A stretch of 64,000 bases of DNA from Litsea cubeba (lineage: Eukaryota > Streptophyta > Magnoliopsida > Laurales > Lauraceae): the NCBI GenBank assembly GCA_012931725.1, contig CM022949.1, forward strand, positions 59,024,239-59,088,238. The letters run 5' to 3'. This document shows, piece after piece, positions 1 to 10,698 of this stretch. Each line of letters begins with the position of its first letter. The first letter of the stretch is position 1. Position numbers and translations under genes: made by a program. The notes beneath the pieces were generated by a model, which saw nothing but the letters and a program-made list of their open reading frames with translations, had not been told where the DNA came from and did not search any database.

Positions 1-660
1 AACCGTCTTGCGCGCTATCTTGGAATATTTTATCATAGCCCTCTGATATGTGGCAACCAGCATTTTTCAGACCAAATGGCTGATAGTGTAGCAATACACT
101 CCAAATGGGGTCCGAAAAGATGTATGTTTTTTCATCTTCAGAGGCATCTTTATTGATTGTAGCCAAAGAAACCATCCATGAATGTCATTCGCTCGAATCC
201 ACTGGTGTTATCAATCATTACCTCTGGTATGGGGAGCGGAAATTCATCTTTAAGGCATGCGCCATTCAGGTCTCTATAGTCAATACAGACCCTGATCTGC
301 CCGTTCTTCTTTGTCACGGGGACAATGTTGGCCAACCATTCAGGATGTTGTTCCTCACAGATGAAGCCGACGCTTTTGAGTTTTTGAATTTCTTGTTCAG
401 TTTTATCCATCACATCCGGACGGAATCTTCTTTGGCCTTGCTTGACAGGCTTGATGTCTTCTTGAAGATTGAGTTTGTGAACCGCTATTTTGGGGTCTAA
501 GCCTGGCATTTCAGCGTAAGACCATGCAAAGTAATCAACGAACTCACGAAGAAAGGCGATATACTCGGGTAACTCATCATCCTTTATATTCTTGCTTATG
601 AATACAGGACGTGGGTTATCTGGTGTTCCCAAGTCTATCTTTTGAACAGGATCTTCTGTT
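1..660 (-). pseudogene. Reverse transcriptase N-terminal half of element A, cut by the window edge
   Basis: The open frame 632-150 contains 'MPGLDPKIAVHKLNL', 'PEWLANIVPVTKKNGQIRVC', 'DYRDLNGACLKDEFPLP' and 'FMDGFFGYNQ': the Ty3/gypsy RT fingers and the first catalytic block. From 150 to 1 the text continues as 'TSFRTPFGVYCYT' and, after a frame change, 'PFGLKNAG', followed by a scrambled stretch. Small indels therefore destroy the frame before the YxDD block, which lies left of the window. Confidence 0.8.
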
Positions 661-1930
661 GGAAGGTCGAAGGTGGTTCCTCCACAATATTTTCGGAGGC
701 TTCCAGCTCAACGAAACCTTCTGGGTTTTCAAAGGCATTTCCAGACCAAGGTTTTGTTCCTTTCCACGGGTCTTCTTGATCGGTAATTTTCCCCAGGCTT
801 GCTATGAGATGATCCCAATCGCCTGTTGAAACCGGGTCGAAGTAGGCTACTTCTTTTGGAGATGAGGGTTCTTTTGGGTCAGAAGTCCACACGTCTGTTC
901 CATCGGACAACTCCTCTTCATTTTCGGAGAAATCGTGCCAATTGGATGAGCTTCCTGGATCTTTGTCAGGTGACTCATCAAAGAGATATCCAGGGAGATC
1001 GATGTCTTCATGGACTTGAGATGTTGAGGCTTGGTCAGTATATTGACTTTTAAGCCTTTGTGTCAACTGTCTCAAGGGAGTGTCAGGATCATACCCTAAC
1101 CCGTGTGAAGACTTTTCTACATTGCCGTAGAGTCTCCAATCTTCCAGCTGGCTTTTGGTCAAGACGGGCCCCAATGGCGTGAGAATACCGCGTCCTTCTG
1201 CCAAACCGACTGGGTTTTGAGCGTCATAGCCCATTTTCTTCATAATAGCTTGTGCCACATAACTATATAAGGATAGTTGAGGCATACCTTCATTTTGGAA
1301 AGGTTCAAGCATGGAGTTTGATGAAGAAGCATCCGATCTATGGAAGAAGATCGGCTTTTCCTTTGCTGAAGTTGCTGGAACAACGAAGGAAGCTGACGTA
1401 GGATCTTCTATGTCAGAAGTTGTCTCCATTGGAGTGAGAGCAGGCTGAACTTGCTGAGTGTCGGCTTGGCTTGACGATGTGTCATCTTCCGGCTCTGAAT
1501 CCGAGTCCGTGTCTTGCATGATAGACACGAAAGAGACAACAAATTTGCCCCCAGGCTTTTGCTTTGCCTTCTTCACTTTAGTTGTGATGACCAAAGGCTT
1601 TGAAGGTTTGAGGGAGATGATGAAGGGAGTTTGAATGCTTTCTTCAGATTTACCGGATGATTTGTTTTCTTCCGGTGATTGTTGAGGAGCTTTACCTTTA
1701 TCTTTCTGGAGATTTTCGGCAAAGGATGTTGTGTGCTTATCCTATTCTTCTTTTTCACCTTCATACATCTGTGAGTCTGCGAAGTGGACTTCTTTACCTT
1801 TGAAGGGTTCTCTGTCCGCAAAGACTCGATGTATCATGCCGCGCCAACAAACTTGATGCATTGATGTAGAGTTGAAGGGACAACACCATTCTCGGGGATC
1901 CAAGGATGTCCGAGAAGGATGTTGTAGCAT
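635..1930 (-). pseudogene. PR-RT linker of element A with a G-patch-like motif
   Basis: Frames at 1930-1742, 1821-1573 and 1594-635 read as one decayed coding region between protease and RT. The last (about 320 codons, no ATG start) holds 'AIMKKMGYDAQNPVGLAEGRG' text (1180-1255) and then 'HGLGYDPD'. Both fit the glycine pattern of a G-patch, an RNA-binding motif known in some retroelement pol linkers. The rest is acidic and low in complexity. A frame change near 660-680 joins it to RT. The G-patch call rests on motif spacing only. Confidence 0.5.
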
Positions 1931-3648
1931 GAAGGGGTTTTTATTGCTTACACAGTGACCTCAGAGATAAGATCACCGATCTACAACTTGAACCTGATTT
2001 TGCCAATAGGCCTTTGAGTACTCCCATCGTATCCAAAGATAGATACAGATGTGTGGCTCAGCTTGCTGGGTGGGATGCCCAACTCTTCAAGAGCCGATGT
2101 GGAGATGAGGTTGAGTGCAGAACCTGGGTCGATCTGAACTCTGTGCATAGGCATTTCCTTGATATACCCTGTGAATTACAGGGGTCGGTTATGCCTGGCT
2201 TCGCCAAGTAGGAGGTCATCCTTTGTGAAGGCGATGGTTGCACTGGCAGCTTTTTTAACCGAGAGGCATTCAATGCATGATCCCTCAGTTTTCTTCTTTT
2301 CTCCCCTTGAGGAGGCTTCTGAGTTTTTGACCCGGTAATCCATTTCAATTTGGAGGACTTGTGGGGCATGTTTGTCGACATCCTCATTCAGCTTTTCTAA
2401 TTCCGAGATGAGATTATCACGAGTGTGCGGACACATTCGCAACAAATCTAGGATGTGCAGACGTGCAGGTATGTGCTTGAAGTGTTCAATCAAGTCATAC
2501 TTGAAAGCCTCCTTAGGGCCTGCATGTTCATCATTGTTGCCACTAGGAGCGCTTACAACATCTTTTCCCGAAGGATTTACATATGTAAAGGAAGATTGGT
2601 TGTAATTTTTGTGGTAGTCCCGGCCAGAGCGGGTGCCTCTACCAACTTCGAGAGCTTCTTGAGAAGGGTCTTCGTTTGGAAGATTGTCTTCAGGATCAAG
2701 AGGCTGTCGTTTTTCATTTGCTAAGGATGAATCAGCAGCAGAGTTGCCATCCTCAGTGATCGTGTTGCATGGAGCATTTTCCGGGAACAAGTCCTGAACA
2801 GCATCCAGCAACCTTTCTTCTTCGTTGACTAATTCATCGTCCCAAGCATCAATAGCTGGGAATTCTTCAGTCAGGAAGGGTGTGAACTTTGAAGTCACAG
2901 TCTCAGGAGAAGAAACCTGAGAGGGTGTCATCTCAGTGAAAGTCACGTGAGACGAGGTGGCTTCAGAAGATACATTGCTAGGCGTCGCCGGAGTGTAAGT
3001 GCTCTCATGAGACGATGCTTCGGAAGAGCTATAATCCCGAATTATCACATTACAGGAAGCTCTGACGGGAGACGTTGCCTGATCGGAGTCAGACTCATCC
3101 TCGGATGTAAGAGGATCGTCTATCCAGCAATTTTCTCCATTTTCAGGAGTTAAGGGAGGATGTACCTGATGGTCTTCAGGGACTTCAGGCTCTGGATTGC
3201 GAAGAGGCTCGTTGACGCGTTCTTGCTCTTGTTCTAGAGCGAGTCGCTGCAAGATCCTTGCATATTCTTCGAGATCAGGCATGGGAGCCGGATCTTCTTC
3301 TTCATCAACTCTTTGTGGCTCAACATGGTTGATTTTCACTGGAGTAATGAGAGGTGCTGGGTCAGCAATATTTTCTTGTACAGCCTCTTGGTCTTCTTCA
3401 TCATCAGACCAGGATACTTGTGGCTGTAGGGGGTTATACCAGATTACTGGCATAAGATTGGACTCAGGAACCCATTCTTCATCGGAGAGATATTCTCCTG
3501 TTTCAAGGGACTCCTCCCACTCATCTGTGTAGTTGGATTCGAATCCATCATCGGTGTCGCTGGACTCGTATCCATCAATGGAGAATCCAACTACCGAATT
3601 GCAAGAGTATGATGCCTCCTGCATGGCTTCTTTGAATTGAGGTGGCAT
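1930..3648 (-). pseudogene. Acidic linker plus aspartic protease of element A
   Basis: An ATG at 3648 opens a 490-codon frame. The first ~330 residues are strongly acidic and serine-rich, without a recognisable domain. The end (TKDDLLLGEARHNRPL) is the usual lead-in to plant gypsy proteases. A TAA at 2176 interrupts it. The same frame continues past the stop into QIDPGSALNLIS, the protease active-site strand with D as the catalytic aspartate, and a 'IFGYDGSTQRPIGKIRF' flap-like segment, then further stops near 1984 and 1931. So the protease is coded but inactivated by at least three nonsense codons. Confidence 0.65.
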
Positions 3649-3765
3649 GAAATTACTGAGAGTGAATTTCCTTACCCCCTTTGAAGTCTTTGGAAGGGAT
3701 GTTTTTGTTGCCTCCAGTGAAGCGGTAGAGGAAGCCTCTGCCTTTTCTTTGACCTCTAGTTTTGG

Positions 3766-5175
3766 CTAGGTCTTCTCTTGCCGTTTGAGCTTGAGGAGAT
3801 GTTTCCTAGCCTGCCTTCGCTGTTGAGCTGTAGGCTTTGTTTTCACGACCTCCCAATTTTCATCTTCCAGGAGATCGGGATGTACCCATATCGGTTGTCC
3901 GTCTGGTGTCGGGTAAGGAACCAGTTCCTCGGACGCTTGGATTGAGTTTATCACCTTGAAGGAAGTAGTGATCTTCTTCTTCGGTGATTTTGATGTTTGT
4001 CCACATGTCACCATGTTGACGGAGGCAGACCCATAGTTTTTGTCAAAGGTGATGACTCCGTTTTTCCACATCTCATTTATTTTCTCTCTCACAACGAAGC
4101 ATTGATTGAGAGGATGCGAGATCATCTGGTGGTATGGACAGTACCGAGGATCGTTGGTTTTGCCAACATCACCCGGTCTTTTTGGTTCAGGCAAGGTGAG
4201 CTTGCCATTTGCCACAAGAGCCCCGAAGATTTCATCAACATCTTCATCAAACGGGTATTTCTTCTCTACTCGTTCTTTGAAGGCATCTGAGAGTTCAGGT
4301 CTCTTACCAGCAACTTTATTTTCAGCTTTATTTGGTGGCTGAGAAGCTGACTTGGTCTGCACATTGAGGACCTCTTTTTTCTTTGGTTTAGAGGTTGCAA
4401 TGGCGATTGGCTCTTTTCTTGATGATTTCTGACTGTTGAGGTCTTTAATCACCGTTTCAGCTTCCATGGAAGCTTCTAGGAGTTCTCCCAGGTTTTTTGA
4501 TTTGTTGCCGATGATCATGGAGCGGATTCTGGCTCTCATGTTGTTTCGGCAGATGTCGACTAACGACGCTTGTGGCAATACATCAGAGCATTTGTATGCC
4601 ATTGCTTTCCACTTGTGAATGAAGTCATATGTTGATTCATTCTCCCCCTGTTTTAGGCTGCACAGCTGAGCCATAGTAGCGGGATGATCCTCACCTTTGA
4701 AGTGAGTCAGGAAGCGTGTCTCTAGCATGGCCCAATTTTGGATCGAGTCCTCCGGCAGAGTGGAGTACCAATCGAAGGCCGTACCTTTTAGGGTACTTGC
4801 AAAGAGGCGGATCTTGAGTGCATCTTGATCCGCGATAGCTCCCGTCAGGATCTTGAAGTGGATGACGTGCTGTCTGGCTGATCCTTTCCCCGTATATGTT
4901 TGGAGGGTAGGATGCTTAAATTTGGTGGGGAACAGGACCGAGTCCATCCATAAGGGATATGGTGGCTTGATCCCATGCTCCTTGAGTATATCCTCTTCTT
5001 TTGCTTTGGCGAGGATACTGTTTACGTCCTTTTTGGTAAGGGCGCGTGACTCATTTTCTTCTCCATTTACCTCGTCGTTTTGATGATTCGGAGGAGGTTC
5101 ATTGTTCGCCTGATTTTGGAAGGCGAGGAGAAGGTTTTCCATCAGAGTTTCAATCCTCTGCTGGCCCTGTTCCAA
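3766..5175 (-). pseudogene. gag of element A (retrotransposon capsid)
   Basis: An open stretch of about 470 codons. The middle matches the plant retrotransposon gag domain: 'LFASTLKGTAFDWY', then a W...F..HF block and a 'LCSLKQGENES' block, followed by a helical region ending 'LGELLEASMEAETVIKDL'. A later 'YCPYHQMISHPLNQC' is a C/H-rich knuckle-like motif. The product would form the virus-like particle shell in the cytoplasm. The open frame begins at a TTG codon and the upstream text is frame-shifted, so the true start is lost. The C-terminus is basic and followed by a stop. Confidence 0.75.
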
Positions 5176-5441
5176 CTGCTGGATCGGGTGATCGCATCTT
5201 CTGGAGGTGGATTGCGGGGTGGTGGCTCAGAATTTGTAGCCAAGACATTCATCCTTCATGATTTGAATGAAGAAACTGTCCTGGTGACTGAGCTGGGGCT
5301 CATTCTTTTTGAAGAGGAGCTTGAGGAAGGATCACTCTGCTGTCCTTTGCTTGAAGGAGCAGGGGATTCTTCTGAATGTCTTCTTGTCCTTGAGACGCTG
5401 CGGGTCATCGGACGTCGGACTTGGATTTTTTTTGCTGATTT

Positions 5442-6361
5442 TTAGCGCCTTCTGGTTTTTCCAACCATATGGACGGCAGCAACTTGGTTGGGTCTTTCTT
5501 TTTCGACCCATTTGGGAGAGACTTGGAGTGTAGGAGGCTGGGTCCTTTGCTTCTCTAGTCTCTTTTGCCGGTATGACGCGCGGCGGCGTATACGACGAGC
5601 AATTTGAGCTTCGGTCAGCTTTGGCCGGGCTTTGACGATGAAGGATGTGCTCCCTCGGGCGCAGCAGCCGAGCCTGTCTTCTTTGCAGCTGGGCAAGGAC
5701 AGGATGCGAACCCTGTCCTTCGCCTGTTGCAGCGAAGCTTTGAATTTTTGAAGTTCAGCCCCTGTAGAGATGAAGGGTCGAACTGCAGGTTTGTAGGCCT
5801 TAGCAGGTGCTTGCAGAGGCCTTGTGATGCATGACTTGATTTTGGGCTTGTATGAACAAGCCGGCTCATGCTGGGATGACTTGGAAGTCAGGTTGGAGAT
5901 GGGTTTCTCCTCTTTCATGTAGGCAAGAGGGTAGAACTGGTTCTCCTTGAGTGGGGCCAGGAATGCTGGCTTGGTAGATGTTTGGGACCTTCTTTGTTTT
6001 GGTGAAGGTCTTGGGGACCAAGTCTTGGGATAGACCTGGTTGTTTGCAGGTCGAGGCTTCGTGGGGCTGCCACGGGCTTCAGGCCTGCTAGTGCTCGCCT
6101 TTGGTGTCACGGTAGTGACACGTTGAGAGGCGAGTTTCTGCTTCTTGGAATGAGCAGTTTGTTCCTCAGGAAGTGGGAATGGTCCCAGCGTCCCAAAGAC
6201 GATAGTCCGGGGAGTCGAGGTCGACCCGGAGTTCAGAGAGTTGCCGAGGGAGTTGAGCTTCGGCAGCTGATGGGGCGCTTGTAAGTGCGTGCAGTTTGCT
6301 TCTGTTGAAGCATGATTTGGTGCTTGCTCTCATCGAAAGTAATGGTTAATGAAGCTGCCAT
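5442..6361 (-). pseudogene. N-terminal reading frame upstream of gag in element A
   Basis: An ATG at 6361-6359 opens a short frame starting MAASLTITFDE that hits a stop after about 40 codons. The neighbouring frame then stays open down to 5442 and is lysine-, proline- and glutamine-rich, ending in a basic segment. The text reads as one protein broken by a frameshift near 6280. I recognise no domain. Ogre-type elements are known to carry an extra ORF before gag, but this could equally be the gag N-terminus. Part of the segment between it and gag (5175-5442) is also open in mixed frames. Confidence 0.5.
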
Positions 6362-6399
6362 TGTTAGTTTTCGAAAATTTCTGAAACAAGACCACATCC

Positions 6400-7985
6400 A
6401 TTAGTAATCACAAGAATATAATGATCATAAATGGGAAGTTCTATGGTTTCATCTTTTCAAATTGCTAGAGGAAGATGACCCAAGCAACATGAAGAAGACA
6501 AAACGCCATAGAGGGTACAATTGTTCTGATTGCAGGTATGGTAAGCCCAGAATGGGCATCCCAGTGACTGCTAGAAGCAATTGTGAACTTAAATTCGACT
6601 TATCGAGAAGCAGAGCTTGCTCGAGGTAAGAAGAATATAAAGTTGGAGTTACAGATGTGCCGGTCGCAATACAGTAGACCCTGAAAGGGCGTACTAGTAC
6701 CGCTAGACACAAATGTTTTGAGACCACATCTATGAGATGAGATTCTCTGTTTTGAAAGGTCAAAATTGGATTCATCAAAGAGAGCAGATGGTATTCCAAT
6801 CTAAACACGGGCTCAGCGATTTCCGCGAGCGCCAGTGCTCAGAAAGAAATGAACCATAATTTCTCGAATCTAAATCTAAAAATGACGAGTTTTTTTTTTT
6901 TTTGAAAGGCCAATATCGGGTTCATCAAAGAGAGCAAAAGGCACTCCAATCTGAACACGGGCTCAGCGATTTCCACGAGCGCCAGTGCTCAGAAAGGAGA
7001 AGACCAAGATTTCTCCAATCTAAACCCAAAATGACGGAAGTTTTTTTTTTTTTGAAGATTTTGAAGATTTTTTTTTAAATCCCTCTTTTTTTTATTTTTT
7101 TTTTAAATTTTTTTTTGAAAAATTTTTTTATTTTTTATTTTTTATTTTAAAATTTTTATATATTTTTTTTAAAATTTATTTTTGAAAAAAAAATTTATTT
7201 AAAAGACGAGAGAGTACACATAGGCCTCCTAACCCGGTCTTATGAAATCTTGATTGATAGAATTGCCCCCAGGTAAGGGTATGATTACTTAATGAACCCG
7301 TTTGGAGGACCCTTGCATAGAACAGTCAAGCTGTCTCCACACTCTGGACAAGGCTTTTCTTTGAATCAACCATGATCAAAGAACACAGTTGGTTTAACCT
7401 TAGTGGTCTATGTCTTTTTTTTTAATTATATTTTTATTTTATTATATATATATTTTTTTAATGAACTCATCGAAGAGAAACGATGGCCCAAAACCTTAGT
7501 CGAACAGGCTCAACATTTCTGCAAGCGCGATGAACGATAGGAACGGATCAAGGTTTCTCAATTTTGAATCCAAAATGAGAAATAAAAATTTTTTATTTTT
7601 TTTTTATTTTTATTTTATATATATATATATATATTTTTAGATCTTTAATAAACTCATCGAAGAGAAACGATGGCCCAAAACCTTAGTCGAGCAGGCTCAA
7701 CATTTCTGCAAGCGCGATGAACGATAGGAACGGATCAAGGTTTCTCAATTTTGAATCCAAACTGAAAAATCTGATTTTTTTTTTAAAGAGAAAGAGTGGA
7801 AATAAATTCAAAGAATTAAAAATTTCCAAACAAAAAATCTCATCTCATTTTTTTTTAGATGCGGAATCCAACATAGGCCACCAATTATAAAGTAGCCAAG
7901 GAATCGAGAAAAGAAATATAAGCATAGAGCAAAATATATGATATCCAAATATTTCATTTCTAGCATCGTGTTCTCAAATAAACGA
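6400..7985 (-). repeat. Non-coding 5' leader of element A with duplicated blocks
   Basis: No gene is seen. Two ~90-bp near-copies lie at about 6757-6846 and 6905-6996, sharing a block from 'catcaaagagagca' to 'gcgccagtgctcagaaag'. Two ~120-bp near-identical copies lie at 7461-7580 and 7648-7766, sharing 'actcatcgaagagaaacgat' and 'gcaagcgcgatgaacg'. The two pairs look distantly related. Between them is extremely T/A-rich sequence (about 7025-7205), with an (AT)n run near 7618-7635. Confidence 0.65.
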
Positions 7986-8003
7986 GTCCCACCGGGTGTG
8001 CCA
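7986..8003 (-). other. Primer-binding site of element A (candidate)
   Basis: Minus strand TGGCACACCCGGTGGGAC, three bases after the proposed LTR end. It starts with TGG, as expected for pairing with a tRNA CCA end. I did not identify the tRNA. Confidence 0.5.
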
Positions 8004-8267
8004 GCCTGATGGACCGCGCTCCTGCTCAGTTCTACCGAGGTCGGCGGACGTGGGAGTCCGTTTGGTTCCGACCCTTTCATAACCGGGGGGCAAGGGCGTG
8101 CATCAACATTTCTTTTTTTGTGTGAGTGTGCCAGATTTTCTATTTTACTTGGAATTGCAAGTGGTGATCCGGAGATCAACCTTCGCAAGTAAAAAGGAAA
8201 TCAACTTCTTTCAACTTTTCCATTGCACATATATATAAGAAAACAGACATTTTCTTGGTTTGCCGTG

Positions 8268-8360
8268 AAAGGCGATTTTTTTGGCATTTATAGCCGATTT
8301 TGGCGTTTATAGCCGATTTTTTGGCGTTTATAGCCGATTTTGGCGTTTATAGCCGATTTA
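8268..8360. repeat. Short minisatellite in LTR A
   Basis: Four to five tandem copies of a ~20-bp unit, TTTTGGCGTTTATAGCCGAT with small length changes. Confidence 0.8.
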
Positions 8361-8858
8361 CAATCCTTATCAATAATGAAAGACAAGAGTTGTGATTTTT
8401 TGTCTCTTTTAAAAAAATACAAACTACAATGAAAAGCAAGAAAAGGAGGATCTAACTTCTCAGGAGATTGTGGGGGACCCGTTTAGATTGACGGTCGCAA
8501 GCCATATGTGGGCTTCGCCATCATCCATGCAGATGAGAACAGAGGATGCTATTGATTCGCTTGGCTTGGCTATAACCTCAGGTTTTTAGAGAACAAAGAC
8601 CAAAAGAAGGTCCTATGTCCAATGAAAAGCCGAGTACACGGGCTTGAAAAGCCATGTCTAAGCCATTGGCGGCAGAAGGAGAAGGCAAGGACCTTGGGGG
8701 GGAGTACCCCCCAAGGGACTTTTGTCACCTTGTTGCGGTGGTCGGTGTGGAACTTCCGCAGAGTTTTCTCTCTTTTTTCTTTCTCTGGATTTCTGTGCTT
8801 TGTCTGTCTGTGTGTTTGTGCTTTCTTGTGATGATCCTTTCTTCTTGGAGAGCTCTCC

Positions 8859-8866
8859 TATTTATA
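8859..8866 (-). promoter_or_regulatory. TATA box in LTR A
   Basis: Minus strand TATAAATA, about 1.75 kb into the LTR, upstream of the leader and gag. Its orientation agrees with the element's coding strand. Confidence 0.5.
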
Positions 8867-9769
8867 GGCTTTTAGGTGGCCATTTAGGAGGGTTTATGAG
8901 CTTTAATTGTCATAAAGCTACATAAAGGGAGGAGTTACAAGATTGAATTATTTATTTTGTAACTCCTTTTTCTTGGCTTCTGATTGGCCGGAGGAGATTG
9001 AGGGCATTTAATCGCCTTTAATCGCCATGATGGGAGGAGTTTCATGGGTTAAATGCCATAAATCACTTGACTTGTAACTCCTGAATGCTTGCTTCTGATT
9101 GGGCCGTCCAAAGAAATGGATTAATGACTGTAATAAAGCTAGTCAATTAATCGCATTAAGTGGTCGCCGAGCAGTTGAAGAGTCGCGGGCCGTGCCGCGT
9201 CTTTTGGGATTCTTCTGTCGATGATCATCGATGGATCTTCATGTAGATCGACATCAGATGACCATATAATTTCAGGTGTTTGTCGCCAACAGCGGGTCGG
9301 TGCCATCTGTCCTGTCGATTTCTCGATCGGTCGGGTAGAAAGCACACTTTTTTGGTTGACCGGGTGGCGATCAATATTGTTTTCGATACTCTTGATGATT
9401 AACCCGTGTTTTGGACGGATGTCAGAGGATTTGGTGTCTCAAAAGCATGAATTTTGGAAAGTACCAGAGGCTGGGCGCTTCGAATCGTGAAAAAATGACG
9501 AAAATCGGGGTTTCCAGGGCCTTCCCGGCGACCCCGGGCTCCAAGGTCGCCAGCGACCCTGGGCCAGGGTCGCAGGGGTCTGCGACCCTGGGGGGGTTTT
9601 CCCCCCTTTTGTCCCGTTTTGTGTCCGTTTTTTGCTGTTTTTCGATTCTTTTTTCTTTTGTATTTTTCCTTGACATTTTTGACCATTTATTGGCCTGATT
9701 TCACTGTAGGAAATCTGATGAGAATCCTTGCATTTTATTTTGCAAAGTTTCCAATTTCCTGAGAAAGCC

Positions 9770-10500
9770 GAAGACTTTGTCGCGCAGAGCTGCCGATTTT
9801 CCGTCAGAAGCTGAAACTGGGCCAAACGATGTCGGAATGACCTGAAATTTGGTGTGAAGTCTCCTGAGCAATAAATAAGACCAACCATAGGCTTTTGTTT
9901 GAGTTTTGAAGCCGTTTGGGGTCCTATCACCAGTAGACTTGCTTTTGTCGCGATGAAGATGTCGCGGTTTGATGTGCGGTCAACCGATGTCCGATTGACT
10001 TGAAATTTGACAGGGAACCTATTGGAGTCATTTTAAGATGATCCATAGGCTCTGTCTTGGAAATCATGGTCCTGGAGAGCTTTGCTGCCGAGAGGCCTGA
10101 TTTGGCTTCCGAGCGTCAAACTATGGTCAAATGTTGTCGAAATGACCTGAAATTTGACGTGTAGCCCTTTATAAGCATTTTGAAGCCGTCCATGTGCTCT
10201 ATCTGATGAGTAATGGCTTCGGTGGTTCTCGCCGCCGAGAGACTTGATTTAGCTGTTCGAGGGTTGATGTAGGGTCAAACGTTGTCGGTTTAACTCGGAA
10301 CTTGACGTGGAGCCTTTTGGAAGTATTTTGAGACCATCCATCGGCTCTGATCGAAGATTTGGTGTCTCCGATGCTTTTGCCGCCGAGAGCTCCTTTTCGG
10401 CTGTCGGAGAAGCGAAGTTAGGCCAAATGATTTTGAAATGGCCCGAAACTTCTTGTGTACTCCTCTTTTGGCTGTCTTGAAGAATCTTGTAGTTTTTGTT
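9770..10500. repeat. Degenerate ~150-bp tandem repeat inside LTR A
   Basis: Five diverged copies of a block containing 'gtcgaaatgacctgaaattt'-like text start near 9831, 9989, 10135, 10284 and 10430, spacing 146-158 bp. Each copy carries a 'gccgagag' motif and a 'gaccatccat(a/c)ggctct' motif at similar offsets. It lies in the promoter-distal part of the LTR. Confidence 0.7.
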
Positions 10501-10698
10501 TGATTCTGACAAGATTTGATTTTTGGAAGTAGCATTGCCTATTTATGGCAGGTTGCGACTTCATGTAGCTCTTTGGATCTTGAAGAGGCAAAGTGACATT
10601 TTTGGTGTCAACAGCTGCCGAGCTCTGTAACTTGATAAAATTTTGAGAACAACAGAGAACGAAGATTGTTTTCATTGATCCCAGAAATTAAGTACAAT

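Larger units (their letters stand above)
1..10613 (-). mobile_element. Element A: 5' part of a decayed Ty3/gypsy retrotransposon
   Basis: On the minus strand a long LTR (10613 to 8007) is followed by a primer-binding-like site, a 1.6 kb leader, an N-terminal reading frame, gag, protease, a G-patch-like linker and the start of reverse transcriptase, which runs off the window at base 1. The order gag-PR-RT, the large LTR and the long leader fit a non-chromoviral Ty3/gypsy element of the Tat/Ogre type; the clade is inferred. Several frameshifts and stops make it inactive. Its 5' end lies 85 bp beyond the pol stop codon of element B, so A is most simply nested in the 3' tail of B. The 3' LTR must lie left of the window. 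Confidence 0.8.
8007..10613 (-). repeat. 5' LTR of element A (~2.6 kb)
   Basis: On the minus strand it begins TGTTGACACC at 10613 and is placed to end ...GGTCCATCA at 8007, giving imperfect inverted ends. It abuts the tail of element B on the right and a primer-binding-like site on the left. A TATAAATA box lies at 8866-8859. It contains two tandem repeat arrays, described separately. The second LTR is outside the window, so the left boundary is inferred from the terminal CA and primer-site position. Confidence 0.6.

Noticed and set aside
7859..7885. Alternative primer-binding site for element A (minus strand TTGGTGGCCTATGTTGG)
   Set aside because: Starts TGG but no terminal CA or inverted LTR end precedes it; the site at 8003-7986 fits better.
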